Part shown: positions 18,343 through 28,166 of the stretch, piece by piece
Position numbering within the stretch: position 1 is the first letter of the stretch
Layout of the letters: each line of letters starts with the position of its first letter
Source of the DNA: Sulfobacillus thermosulfidooxidans
Lineage (GTDB): Bacteria; Bacillota; Sulfobacillia; Sulfobacillales; Sulfobacillaceae
Assembly: GCF_001280565.1 (NCBI RefSeq)
Contig: NZ_LGRO01000001.1
Span: forward strand, 806,001 to 870,000
Direction of reading: 5' to 3'
DNA: 64,000 bases
Notes under the pieces: model-generated
Told to the model about the DNA's origin: nothing
What the model saw: only the letters and a program-made list of their open reading frames with translations
Databases searched by the model: none
Position numbers and translations under genes: made by a program

Positions 18343-18370
18343 TTGCCCAAACAGGAAAATGTGTTAAAAT
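18343..18370 (+). promoter_or_regulatory. Candidate sigma-A promoter for the ileS transcript
   Basis: TTGCCC (18343-18348) and TAAAAT (18365-18370) with a 16-base spacer. Transcription would start near 18377, giving a leader of about 510 nt before ileS, about twice what the T-box alone needs. Confidence 0.5.
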
Positions 18371-18376
18371 AACTGA

Positions 18377-18617
18377 AAAAATCCGGTCTGATCTCATTCT
18401 CAGTCCATGCTGAGAGAGGTTTTAGTGGATTTGTCCGGTAGGTCATTCGTGAGTGTTTTCAAAATGGGTTTTGTCGTTTCAGATGGAGAACCGAAACAAT
18501 CGGTAGCGATGCCCCTGAGATGGGATAAAATGTACGATGTCTAGCCAGACAACCGATGCCAAAACAGGATTGTTATCGAATTGAGTTCAAAAATCTATCT
18601 CACCTCGGTAGGGATAG
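18377..18617 (+). other. Structured leader upstream of the ileS T-box, function unknown
   Basis: No coding frame is convincing here. Visible hairpins are CTCAG/CTGAG (18399-18414), ACCGA/TCGGT (18490-18504) and ATCTATC/GATAGAT just before the T-box (about 18593-18616). I found no second T-box sequence and no match to a riboswitch core that I know. It may be an extended 5' part of the leader, a separate small RNA or spacer. Confidence 0.4.
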
Positions 18618-18876
18618 ATGACAGGAAAAATTTATACTTCGTTAACACGATGACTGGGACACGGGTCGTGGGACTGATGGCATAGAGAACTGAGCAGATG
18701 GTGGAAGCCAGTCCAAAAGTCCACGAACTCATCCCCCAGGAGTGCTCGGGCGAAACACACAGTAGTTCGAGCCGGTTATGCCCGTTATGCATCTGAGAGC
18801 CTGATAGCTTGGTGTCAGGAATGAGGGTGGTACCGCGGCGCAACGTCCCTTTTTGACAGGGGCGTTATTTTTTTTG
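18618..18876 (+). promoter_or_regulatory. T-box riboswitch controlling ileS (isoleucine)
   Basis: The T-box sequence AGGGTGGTACCGCGG is at 18824-18838. Stem I distal elements AGAGA and GGTGGAAG are at about 18684-18713, and the probable specifier codon ATC (Ile) is at 18731-18733 in GAACTCATCCC. The competing terminator pairs AACGTCCCT (18842-18850) with AGGGGCGTT (18858-18866), followed by a T run at 18868-18875. Uncharged tRNA-Ile would stabilise the antiterminator and allow ileS transcription. Confidence 0.95.
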
Positions 18877-18889
18877 GTGGAGGGACACT

Positions 18890-21625
18890 ATGGATTACAG
18901 GAGCACATTACGTTTACCGAAGACAGCGTTTCCTATGAAGGCCAACTTGCCGGGGCAAGAACCGCAGTGGTTGGAAAAGTGGACGAAGGACAATATTTAT
19001 CAAATGCAACGCCAAGAACGCGCTCATGAGAGGAAATTTGTCTTGCATGACGGGCCGCCATATGCCAATGGTGACATTCATACCGGGACCGCATTAAATA
19101 AAATTCTCAAAGACATGATTAACCGGTATTGGTCGTTGGCGGGATTTGATGTGGCCTATGTTCCGGGATGGGACACCCATGGATTGCCCATCGAAATGCG
19201 CGCACTGAAAAAGCTCGGGGTGTCTCAGCATCAAATCGATCCTTTAGCGTTGCGAAAAGAGTGTGCAGAGGTGGCGCGTCATTACATTCATGTGATGACC
19301 GAAGAATTCCAACGCTTGGGGGTGATGGGAGACTGGGAGCATCCCTATATCACCATGAGTCCGGAGTATGAAGGCGCTGAACTAGAAATTTTTGCCTCTA
19401 TGGTGGAAAAAGGGCTCATTTATCGGGACTTACGGCCGGTATATTGGTGCCCGCACTGTGAAACCGCATTAGCTGAAGGCGAAATTGAATATCATAACCA
19501 TAAGTCGGATGCCATCTATGTAGCATTCCCGGTCAAGGATGGAAAGGGAATTTTGCCGGACAATACCCGTGCTGTGATCTGGACGACGACACCATGGACC
19601 ATTCCGGCTAATGTGGCGATCAGCCTTCATCCGGATTTGTTATATGTGGTGTTAGAGACAGAACAAGATGGCCGGGTCTTAGTGGCGCAAGATTTGACCG
19701 AGCGTTTAATTGCACTGATGAACTGGAACGTGGTCGGAAAATATGGACCATGGGCGGGACGTGAACTAGAAGGCATCGTTACGCAACATCCCTATTTACA
19801 CCACGATGTTCCTCTCATTCTTGGAGAACATGTGACCAGTGAAAGTGGCACGGGCCTTGTGCACACAGCGCCTGGGCATGGGATGGAAGACTTCGAGGTT
19901 GGTAAATCTTATCAATTGCCTATCGTTCAACCCCTCAATGACCAAGGACGATTTGTCGAGGGTACGCCTTTAGTCGAAGGACTATTCTATCAGGATGCCA
20001 ATGCGGTAGTCATTGATCGGCTTAGGGAGGAAGGGCATTTAGTTAAACATGAACCCCTAAATCACCAGTATGCGTACTGCTGGCGGTGTAAGAATCCGGT
20101 CATTTTTCGGGCCACCAAGCAATGGTTTTTGTCTATTGATAGGTTACGGGATAGTCTTAAAGAAGCTACCTATCCGGTGAAATGGGATCCCGACTGGGGC
20201 GGGGAACGCATGCGTCAAATGGTCGAAAATCGCCAAGACTGGTGTTTGTCGCGGCAGCGTGTCTGGGGAGTGCCTATCCCAGCATTTTATTGTGAAGAAT
20301 GTCACTCGGCGATTTTAGAACCGTCCCTAATTCGCCATGTGGCTCGCATTATTGCTCAAGAGGGTTCCGATGCGTGGTGGGAACACCCGGCCCAGTATTT
20401 CCTACCTGAGGATTACCAGTGTCCTTATTGTGGAAGCCATGAGTTAACTCAAGAACATGATGTGTTTGATGTGTGGATGGATTCGGGATCTTCTCAAGCG
20501 GCGGTATTAGCCGGGCATGCCAATTTAACATGGCCTGCGGATGTCGTGCTGGAGGGCAACGATCAATATCGGGGTTGGTTTAATAGTTTGTTAACAACCG
20601 CGGTAGCTGCTAAGGATGAGGCACCTTACCGCATGGTATTGACGCATGGCATGGTTCTCGATAAATCCGGTCAAGAAATGCATAAATCGCTCGGGAACAC
20701 CATCGATCCGCTTGATATTGTCAATCAGTACGGCGCGGATATCTTGCGGCTGTGGGTAGCCAGTTCCGAGTATCGCAATGATGTGAGAATTTCCGATGAA
20801 ATTCTCCGGCAGTTGTCGGAAAGTTACCGGAAGATCCGTAACACATTTCGGTTTTTGTTAGGAAATCTCGCCGATTATGAGCCCACGGCAACGCGCCCCA
20901 CACTGGAAGATCCCTTAAACCGCTGGATGGTTCACGTAATCAATGAATGGATGGGGGAAGCGCGAACCGCTTATGAATCGTACACCTTCCATCAAGTGGT
21001 GCACGGCTTGGTTCGGCTCGTAACAACGGAATTGTCCAGTTTCTATTTGGACGTCATCAAAGACCGTCTCTATACATTGGCTAGGGATAATCCGTTACGG
21101 CAGGAAACAGTGCATGTCTTAAAATATATTGCTGATGTATTGGTCCGTGTTATTTCGCCTATCTTAGTCTTTACGAGCGATGAAGTGTACCAGTATCTTC
21201 CTAAAGAACCGAACGCGCCAGTGTCTGTCCATTTATTGCGATGGCCGGAACCTTGGGCGATTGGCTATGGTCGTGACGAAAAAGATCGGATGTCTCGCCT
21301 TCTAGGCTATCGTGAAGTCATTCTCAAAGCGCTCGAAGGTTTACGAGCTAACAAGACAATTGGAAACTCCCTTGAAGCCATGGTTCATTTAACTGTCCCG
21401 ACAACCGATCCGGTCCTGAACGATGAGGACAGACGCCTTCTGACTGAAATGGTTATGGTTGCCCATATTGATGCAGGGCAAGGATCAGAATTGGCGTGCC
21501 ATGCCGAGAAAACATCATGGCCACGGTGTGAACGGTGTTGGCGGTATACACCAGATGTGGGCAATCACCCGGATTATCCCGATCTATGTGAGCGATGTTA
21601 CGACGTGTTGAAGGAGAGTTTGTAA
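18890..21625 (+). CDS. ileS: Isoleucine--tRNA ligase
   Basis: Class Ia synthetase that charges tRNA-Ile; a CP1 editing domain would remove mischarged valine. The N-terminal signature reads GDIHTGTALNK, with HTGT at residues 64-67 in place of HIGH, and the second signature reads EMHKS at residues 596-600 in place of KMSKS. The editing domain has TTTPWTIPAN and GTGLVHTAPGHG. Near the C-terminus CERCWRY and CERCYDVL form the zinc site of bacterial-type enzymes. Length 911. It starts 14 bases after the T-box terminator; lspA begins inside its stop. Confidence 0.97.
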   Translation: MDYRSTLRLPKTAFPMKANLPGQEPQWLEKWTKDNIYQMQRQERAHERKFVLHDGPPYANGDIHTGTALNKILKDMINRYWSLAGFDVAYVPGWDTHGLPIEMRALKKLGVSQHQIDPLALRKECAEVARHYIHVMTEEFQRLGVMGDWEHPYITMSPEYEGAELEIFASMVEKGLIYRDLRPVYWCPHCETALAEGEIEYHNHKSDAIYVAFPVKDGKGILPDNTRAVIWTTTPWTIPANVAISLHPDLLYVVLETEQDGRVLVAQDLTERLIALMNWNVVGKYGPWAGRELEGIVTQHPYLHHDVPLILGEHVTSESGTGLVHTAPGHGMEDFEVGKSYQLPIVQPLNDQGRFVEGTPLVEGLFYQDANAVVIDRLREEGHLVKHEPLNHQYAYCWRCKNPVIFRATKQWFLSIDRLRDSLKEATYPVKWDPDWGGERMRQMVENRQDWCLSRQRVWGVPIPAFYCEECHSAILEPSLIRHVARIIAQEGSDAWWEHPAQYFLPEDYQCPYCGSHELTQEHDVFDVWMDSGSSQAAVLAGHANLTWPADVVLEGNDQYRGWFNSLLTTAVAAKDEAPYRMVLTHGMVLDKSGQEMHKSLGNTIDPLDIVNQYGADILRLWVASSEYRNDVRISDEILRQLSESYRKIRNTFRFLLGNLADYEPTATRPTLEDPLNRWMVHVINEWMGEARTAYESYTFHQVVHGLVRLVTTELSSFYLDVIKDRLYTLARDNPLRQETVHVLKYIADVLVRVISPILVFTSDEVYQYLPKEPNAPVSVHLLRWPEPWAIGYGRDEKDRMSRLLGYREVILKALEGLRANKTIGNSLEAMVHLTVPTTDPVLNDEDRRLLTEMVMVAHIDAGQGSELACHAEKTSWPRCERCWRYTPDVGNHPDYPDLCERCYDVLKESL

Positions 21626-22092
21626 TGTCCAAATCGGGTTTGGGCATTGTTGTGATTGGAATAGCGATTTTAGTGTCAGACTTATTTATTCAATCTCGCG
21701 TTTCCGCCACGATGGTGCCCGGTCAGAGTATTCCTCTTTTACCGCCGGTTTTGTCTTTGACTTACGTCTTGAACAATGGGGCAGCGTTCAGTCTTTTGCG
21801 AGGCGGAACGCCCCTCTTTATTCTTGTGGCGTTTGCGCTCTTAATAGGGATTGGTATTTACACCTGGCGACATCCCCACATGCCGTCTTTGATGGTTATT
21901 GCCTTGGGATTATTGGCGGGCGGTTCGGCCGGAAATTTATGGGATCGAATCATCTGGGGACGCGTTATTGACTACATTCATGTCATCGATTGGCCAGTTT
22001 TTAATTTAGCCGATTCGGCCATAGTGGTGGGCATGGGTTTACTCGTCTATTATTATTGGAGGCTAGACAAAAATGGCGAGTCTTCATCCTAA
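21625..22092 (+). CDS. lspA: Lipoprotein signal peptidase (signal peptidase II)
   Basis: Membrane aspartic protease that cleaves prolipoprotein signal peptides. Four hydrophobic helices are visible, with the family segments NNGAAFSLL, GNLWDRIIWGRVIDYIHV and FNLADSAI; the two catalytic Asp lie in GRVIDY and LADS. ATG at 21625 shares a base with the ileS stop and has AAGGAGAG upstream. Length 155. Its 3' end overlaps the next gene by 20 bases. Confidence 0.95.
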   Translation: MSKSGLGIVVIGIAILVSDLFIQSRVSATMVPGQSIPLLPPVLSLTYVLNNGAAFSLLRGGTPLFILVAFALLIGIGIYTWRHPHMPSLMVIALGLLAGGSAGNLWDRIIWGRVIDYIHVIDWPVFNLADSAIVVGMGLLVYYYWRLDKNGESSS

Positions 22093-23092
22093 GACACCAA
22101 CAAGCTTTCAGGTATCTTCTGACATGGTAGGGAAGCGACTGGACCGGGTAATCTACGAATGGAATCCGGAACATTCCCGAACATTTTGGCAACGGCTGAT
22201 TCAACAAGGGCACATTCGCCTTAATGGGCGGGCAGTGAAATCGGGAACTATTGTTCAAACAGGCGATGAGATCACCATTGATTTCATCGACCTGCCCGCC
22301 CCCCTTCCCCCTCTCATCGAAGGGAGCGTCGATACCAAATGGATTGTGTACCAGGATGATTATTTGATTGTTGTCAATAAACCGAGACAGCTTGTGGTGC
22401 ATCCGAGTCGCGGTCACGAAAATGACAGTGTGGTGCACCGGTTATTGCCACTTCTTCCCTATCAAGGTGAAGACTTTAGGCCGGGTGTGGTTCACCGCTT
22501 AGACCGGGATACAACCGGCCTTTTGGTCTTGGCTCGTAGCGAAGATGTCAAGGCAAAATTGTCCCAAATGATTCAACAACGCCAAGTTCATCGGGATTAT
22601 ATTGCGGTAATTCAAGGACACATGACTCCGAGCCATGGCATTATTGATGCGCCTATTGGGCGACATTTGCGCAACCGTTTGAAAATGGCTATTGTGAAAA
22701 ATGGTCGGGAAGCAAGAACCCGCTATTATACCTTAGCCACTTGGGGATCCCAAAGTTTAGTGCAATTATCCTTAGACACGGGACGAACGCACCAGATTCG
22801 CGTTCACCTCAGTTCTATGGGTCATTATGTTATTGGAGATCCTTTATATGGCCCTACCTCGGAAACAGGTCCGGGGCAATTACTGCATGCGATGCGACTA
22901 GCATTTTTACATCCGGTGACCCAGGTCCCGTTGTGTTTTTGGACTTATCCTCCTAGTGATTGGAAAACGATGATACAAGAGGATGAACCCGTGGACATTA
23001 TCTCACCATCCGTCTTTCACGCATCCATTCCTCCTTGTCCTGATATCAGCACACGTCAGTTACTCATAGAGGGTTTAGGGCTTCTGATCTAA
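22073..23092 (+). CDS. RluA family RNA pseudouridine synthase
   Basis: Makes pseudouridine in rRNA or tRNA. An N-terminal S4 domain (GKRLDRVIYEW to TGDEITIDF) precedes the catalytic domain with HRLDRDTTGLLVLA, whose Asp is the nucleophile, and TGRTHQIRVHL. The 339-residue length is slightly long: about 50 residues after the fold (from WTYPPSDW on) are not typical. lspA-rlu order is common in Firmicutes (ylyB). The stop lies inside the converging mscS gene; the two overlap by 18 bases. Confidence 0.92.
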   Translation: MASLHPKTPTSFQVSSDMVGKRLDRVIYEWNPEHSRTFWQRLIQQGHIRLNGRAVKSGTIVQTGDEITIDFIDLPAPLPPLIEGSVDTKWIVYQDDYLIVVNKPRQLVVHPSRGHENDSVVHRLLPLLPYQGEDFRPGVVHRLDRDTTGLLVLARSEDVKAKLSQMIQQRQVHRDYIAVIQGHMTPSHGIIDAPIGRHLRNRLKMAIVKNGREARTRYYTLATWGSQSLVQLSLDTGRTHQIRVHLSSMGHYVIGDPLYGPTSETGPGQLLHAMRLAFLHPVTQVPLCFWTYPPSDWKTMIQEDEPVDIISPSVFHASIPPCPDISTRQLLIEGLGLLI

Positions 23093-24028
23093 TGGGAGAG
23101 CATTCGCGGGAGAACTTGTCTCATTTGGGGCCAGCGGTTTACTGGATTTTTGAATAATAGGGACAAGATGTGCAAAGATTTGATGCCGAATCTCGTCGTC
23201 CGCACGTAGTTTAGTGTCCACGACAATTAATAGTGAATAGGTTGTAGGGGTTACATCTACGATTTGCGGTTTTGTGCCGACATACCCTAATGCTTGCAAC
23301 ATTTTTTCCACTTTGGGCAATAACTGATTGGGGTCTAAGGAAATATCGACATCAAATCGCATACGCAAAATACGACGATTTGTGCGCGAAAGATTTTCCA
23401 CAGCTGCTTGAATGATTATGCCATTAGGGACAGCCATGATAGGGCCAGTGTCGGTAAGAACGGATGTATACATAAGCGTGATATCGACAACCACACCTGA
23501 ATATACCGGTTTGGTGGCTTCATGGGGGAATGACGGAACTAACATAGGATATTGCCAGGCGACGAAATTAATGCGGTCACCGACTTCAAAAGGATGAAAA
23601 ATTAGTAGGGCAATACCTGCAATAAGATTGCCAAACATTGTTTGCCCGGCCAACCCGATGATGGCCGTAACAAATGCGCCGCCAAATACGACCGATGAAA
23701 GGCCCACACCAAATGCCGCTAATACGGACAAAATCACCGCTAATAACAAAAAAAGACGAATAATAAACCGTAAAGAGGTTGTGCTTTTGGCACCAAGTGT
23801 TCGGGAAATCAATTGGAACAAATATCGTTCCAAAAGGTAAGAAATGGCACCACCAATCATCAAGACAATCAATGCCTTCATGGGTTCGGCCACGGATTTA
23901 GGCAAATGCAGCACGCCTTTTGCCTGATCTACAAGAACTGCTAGCAAGATTCCTACGATAAACAATACCAGAATTAAAATACCGGTTTTGCGCCAAAGTC
24001 GTTTGAGATCGCCGTTATGTTCAGCCAT
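23075..24028 (-). CDS. MscS family mechanosensitive channel
   Basis: Small-conductance channel or related membrane protein. About four hydrophobic segments lie in residues 12-150; the pore helix region reads GGAFVTAIIGLAGQTMFGNL, the MscS-type glycine/alanine-packed TM3, followed by the beta domain (IFHPFEVGDRINF, MAVPNGIIIQAAVENLSR) and the alpha/beta C-domain. Length 317. SD GGAGGAG precedes the ATG. It converges with the pseudouridine synthase gene and diverges from pyrR. Confidence 0.9.
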   Translation of the reverse strand: MAEHNGDLKRLWRKTGILILVLFIVGILLAVLVDQAKGVLHLPKSVAEPMKALIVLMIGGAISYLLERYLFQLISRTLGAKSTTSLRFIIRLFLLLAVILSVLAAFGVGLSSVVFGGAFVTAIIGLAGQTMFGNLIAGIALLIFHPFEVGDRINFVAWQYPMLVPSFPHEATKPVYSGVVVDITLMYTSVLTDTGPIMAVPNGIIIQAAVENLSRTNRRILRMRFDVDISLDPNQLLPKVEKMLQALGYVGTKPQIVDVTPTTYSLLIVVDTKLRADDEIRHQIFAHLVPIIQKSSKPLAPNETSSPANALPLDQKP

Positions 24029-24055
24029 CTGCTCCTCCTTAACATGTTACACGTT

Positions 24056-24131
24056 TTTACCCTACCACAATTTTTATCGGAGGGTAAACTGTGGGCTTTT
24101 ATCCAGCCGGGATGGATAAATTTCGCGAAAT
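24056..24131. repeat. Palindrome-rich segment between mscS and pyrR
   Basis: Three inverted repeats lie end to end: TTTACCCT (24056-24063) with AGGGTAAA (24081-24088); TTTATCCA (24098-24105) with TGGATAAA (24113-24120); and the perfect palindrome ATTTCGCGAAAT (24120-24131). CCACA (24065-24069) and TGTGG (24090-24094) interleave with the first pair. The segment is upstream of mscS and could hold operators for it or for pyr. Confidence 0.6.
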
Positions 24132-24155
24132 CCGTCAAATTCACCGATAGGCCTC

Positions 24156-24184
24156 TTTACCCCCGGGACTGAGTGGATTATTAT
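24156..24184 (+). promoter_or_regulatory. Candidate promoter of the pyr operon
   Basis: TTTACC (24156-24161) and TATTAT (24179-24184) with a 17-base spacer. Initiation near 24191 would place the PyrR-binding hairpin at the very 5' end of the leader, as attenuation needs. Confidence 0.5.
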
Positions 24185-24201
24185 AGGAGTTGGGTACACT
24201 T

Positions 24202-24869
<668 letters not shown>

Positions 24870-24870
<1 letters not shown>

Positions 24871-25787
24871 TGCGCGACTTACTAACATTAGAAAGTCTCT
24901 CCGGACAAGATATAGGGGATTTACTCGATCTCGCGCAGAATATGGCCGAAATATTGGACAGGCCGATTAAAAAAGTTCCGACATTGCGCGGAAAATCTAT
25001 TGTGAACCTCTTTTTTGAGCCCAGTACCCGGACGCGCAATTCTTTTGAATTGGCTGCGAAATATCTCAGTGCTGATGTCATAAATGTGCAGAAATCGGGT
25101 TCGAGCGTTGAAAAAGGGGAAACGTTATGGGATACTGCTCGCAATTTATCGCAAATGGCAGTGGATGCCGTCATCATTCGTCATCAGGTATCGGGAGTTC
25201 CTCAACAGTTAGCGGAAATTCTTGATATTCCGGTAATCAACGCGGGCGACGGCAGTCATGAGCATCCGACACAAGGTCTTCTCGACGCGTTGACACTGCG
25301 TCAGGCCAAAGGACACGTGGCGGGACTGAAAGTGGCGATTGTGGGGGATGTGTTGCACAGTCGGGTCGCTCGCTCTGATATTTGGGCATTGTTGGCGCTT
25401 GGAGCCCGCGTGAGCATTGTAGGCCCACCCAGTCTTTTACCTAGTACCTATGAAGAGTTGGGCGTGGAGGTTACCACCGATTTGAAAGAAGCCTTAGCAG
25501 ATGCCGATGCCATTCAAGTGTTACGGTTGCAAAAGGAACGGCAAAGTACGGGTGAAATTCCCTCATTATGGGAATATCGATTGCGCTGGGGCATCACTCG
25601 AAAAACTCTACAGTATGCCAAACCAGATGCTGTGGTTCTTCATCCTGGTCCACAAAATCGTGGAGTCGAAATCGATTCGGATGTTTTGGATTCTTCCCGG
25701 TCCTATATCTTGCAGCAAGTGCGCAATGGGGTGGCGGTCAGAATGGCCGTGCTATTTCGGTTATTAGGAGGTGGCCATGACGAATAA
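24870..25787 (+). CDS. pyrB: Aspartate carbamoyltransferase catalytic chain
   Basis: Forms carbamoyl-aspartate. The carbamoyl-phosphate loop FFEPSTRTRNSFELAAK is at about residues 49-65; INAGDGSHEHPTQGLLDALT and VLRLQKER (the 240s-loop region) follow, and the C-terminus has HPGPQNRGVEID. Length 305. No regulatory pyrI chain is present, as in other Firmicutes. It overlaps pyrC by 11 bases. Confidence 0.97.
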
Positions 25788-27081
25788 GGCTGAAACGTGT
25801 TGGCAGATACAAAATGTACGAGTGATTGATCCTTTCCGAGGCATCGATAGTGTGGAAGATGTGTTTGTTGTTAATGGCCAAATTGCAGAACGCGCGACGG
25901 CCACTGATTGTCGGGTCATCAACGCTCGAGGACTATGGTTGGTGCCACGGCTTACCGATATGCATGTTCATTTCCGTGATCCGGGACTGGAATATAAAGA
26001 AGACTTATTCTCAGGGAGTCAGGCTGCGGCCGCTGGGGGATTTACCGTGGTGTGTACCATGCCTAATACGCGTCCCGTTGTTGACATTCCCAGTTTAATT
26101 CATTGGCAAATAACCCGGGCTAATGAAATTGGCTTAGTGCATATTTTGCCCATTGGCGCGATTTCCAAAGGCCAACAAGGATCAGAACTGGCTGATCTCT
26201 ATCAGATGGCGGAAGCTGGAGCGGTAGGGTTTTCTGACGATGGGCATCCCCTTGTGGATAGCCGCATTATGCGTGCAGCCTTAAGTTATTCCAAAACATT
26301 AGGGCGTCCCATTATTCAGCATGCCGAAGACCCATTGTTAGCTGCAGGCGGTGTTATGCATGAGGGGAGCATTTCTCACCAACTGGGCCTAGCGGGGGCA
26401 CCCGACGAAGCGGAATCGGTCATGGTGTGGCGTGATGTCGAACTAGCCGGTTTAACCGGTGGCATCTTGCATGTGGCGCATATTTCCTCTCCGGGTTCAT
26501 TGGAAGCGTTAGACTATGCTAAGCGCCGCGGGTTACGAGTGAGCGCTGAAGTGGCACCACATCATTTATTTTTGACCGACGAGGCGGTACGTGAATGGAA
26601 TTATAATCCAGTCACCAAAGTTAATCCGCCTTTACGGCCGGACACTACCCGGCAGTTATTAATTCAAGCGGTAATAAAAGGACTTATTACCGTGATCGCG
26701 TCCGATCATGCTCCTCATCATGAGGACGAAAAGAACCAATCATATAAAGAGGCGCCATTTGGCATTAGCGGCTTAGAAACCTTTATTGGTACGATCTTCC
26801 GGGTGTTTTTGGACGCGGGGCTACTTTCTCCATTGCATCTGTTTCGGCTTATTACTGTAGGCCCTCAAGACGTGTTGGGCCTTGATTATCCAGGCCTAAT
26901 TCCCGGGGCGTCAGCAGACCTTACCTTGATTGATCCTCAAGTAACGTGGACTGTCGATGGACAACAATTTTATTCTCGGGGGAAGAATACGCCTTTACAG
27001 GGGACAAAACTTAAAGGGCGTCCAGTCGCCACGATGCTAGACGGTCGATTTACCATGCGGGATCAGGAGGTGCTTGTGTGA
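25777..27081 (+). CDS. pyrC: Dihydroorotase
   Basis: Zinc amidohydrolase that cyclises carbamoyl-aspartate. Metal ligands are in DMHVHFRDPGLEYKE (HxH), QHAEDP, HVAHISS and ASDHAPH, so the active site looks complete and the enzyme is the type I (class I) form. ATG at 25777 follows AGGAGGTGG; a GTG at 25771 would overlap that site. Length 434. It overlaps carA by 4 bases. Confidence 0.96.
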   Translation: MTNKAETCWQIQNVRVIDPFRGIDSVEDVFVVNGQIAERATATDCRVINARGLWLVPRLTDMHVHFRDPGLEYKEDLFSGSQAAAAGGFTVVCTMPNTRPVVDIPSLIHWQITRANEIGLVHILPIGAISKGQQGSELADLYQMAEAGAVGFSDDGHPLVDSRIMRAALSYSKTLGRPIIQHAEDPLLAAGGVMHEGSISHQLGLAGAPDEAESVMVWRDVELAGLTGGILHVAHISSPGSLEALDYAKRRGLRVSAEVAPHHLFLTDEAVREWNYNPVTKVNPPLRPDTTRQLLIQAVIKGLITVIASDHAPHHEDEKNQSYKEAPFGISGLETFIGTIFRVFLDAGLLSPLHLFRLITVGPQDVLGLDYPGLIPGASADLTLIDPQVTWTVDGQQFYSRGKNTPLQGTKLKGRPVATMLDGRFTMRDQEVLV

Positions 27082-28166
27082 AAGGCGCATTGTTTTTTGA
27101 AGACGGGACAATTTTCGAGGGACGATTGATCGGGGATATTAGCCGAGGTGTAGCGGGGGAAGTTGTTTTTAATACCGCGATGACCGGTTATCAAGAGATT
27201 TTGACTGACCCCTCATATTTTGGCCAAATTGTCGTTTTGACCTATCCCCTTATCGGGAATTATGGGACTTTCGCTGACGCGGCGGAATCCCTATTTCCGT
27301 GGGCCGAAGCGGTTGTTATCAAACATGATACGCCCATTCCCTCTCATTTTGGAGGCGCCGAAAGTTTTGATGCCTATCTCAAACGCTATCACAAATGTGG
27401 ATTAGCGGATGTGGATACGAGGGCGCTCACATTGTATATTCGGCAACGGGGAACCCAACACGCTGTATTGGGACCGATTGAGATGACGCAAGAACAACGA
27501 GAAGCCCTGTTTGCCGGAATTGACCTGTCTCAAAGTGTCTATCAAGTGACAACACCCCAGGCATATTCTTTGGGTCATGACAGTGATGGACTCCATATCG
27601 TGGTGATTGATTATGGCGCGAAAAATTCTATTATGGCGCAACTCGTGAAACGCAACATGCGGGTGAGTGTGTTGCCTTGTACGGTAACTCCCGAAGAATT
27701 GGCTCATTACGCGCCCGACGGCATTGTGTTATCAAATGGTCCGGGCGATCCCAGTGATTTTACGGACCTGCTTCCAACCGTGCGCTACGCCATTGATCAT
27801 TATCCTACCTTGGGTATTTGTCTTGGCCATCAACTGATTGGTCTGGCTGAAGGAGCGCCCACATATCCTTTAAAATTTGGCCATCATGGAGCTAATCATC
27901 CCTTATTAGACCATGTAACGGGAAAAGTGTTGATCACATCACAAAATCATGGGTATGCCGTGGATCCGGCGCCGCTTTTGGACCGCTACCGCATACGATT
28001 GACCAATTTGCATGACCAGACCGTCGAAGGATTTCAGCATAAAGATAAACCGGTTCTCACTGTGCAGCATCATCCGGAAGCGGGTCCAGGACCTTGGGAT
28101 TCTCATTACCTGTTTGATGAATTTTTAGATACGGTCATTCAACGAAAGGGGTTAGCGAATGCCTAA
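27078..28166 (+). CDS. carA: Carbamoyl-phosphate synthase small chain
   Basis: Glutamine amidotransferase subunit that supplies ammonia to CarB. The N-terminal domain (FEDGTIFEGRLIG, FNTAMTGYQEILTDPSY) is followed by a class I glutaminase with the nucleophile in LGICLGHQL and HHPEAGPGP near the C-terminus. GTG start in GTGA overlap with pyrC. Length 362. Embedding in the pyr operon suggests a pyrimidine-regulated enzyme; any second arginine copy would lie elsewhere. Confidence 0.96.
   Translation: MKGALFFEDGTIFEGRLIGDISRGVAGEVVFNTAMTGYQEILTDPSYFGQIVVLTYPLIGNYGTFADAAESLFPWAEAVVIKHDTPIPSHFGGAESFDAYLKRYHKCGLADVDTRALTLYIRQRGTQHAVLGPIEMTQEQREALFAGIDLSQSVYQVTTPQAYSLGHDSDGLHIVVIDYGAKNSIMAQLVKRNMRVSVLPCTVTPEELAHYAPDGIVLSNGPGDPSDFTDLLPTVRYAIDHYPTLGICLGHQLIGLAEGAPTYPLKFGHHGANHPLLDHVTGKVLITSQNHGYAVDPAPLLDRYRIRLTNLHDQTVEGFQHKDKPVLTVQHHPEAGPGPWDSHYLFDEFLDTVIQRKGLANA

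Noticed and set aside
18515-18525. CTGAGATGGG in the ileS leader as a thiamine riboswitch core
   Set aside because: Only the CTGAGA box is present; the other conserved thiamine-element segments are missing.
18595-18843. 82-codon minus-strand frame
   Set aside because: It lies wholly within the T-box leader and is explained by RNA structure.
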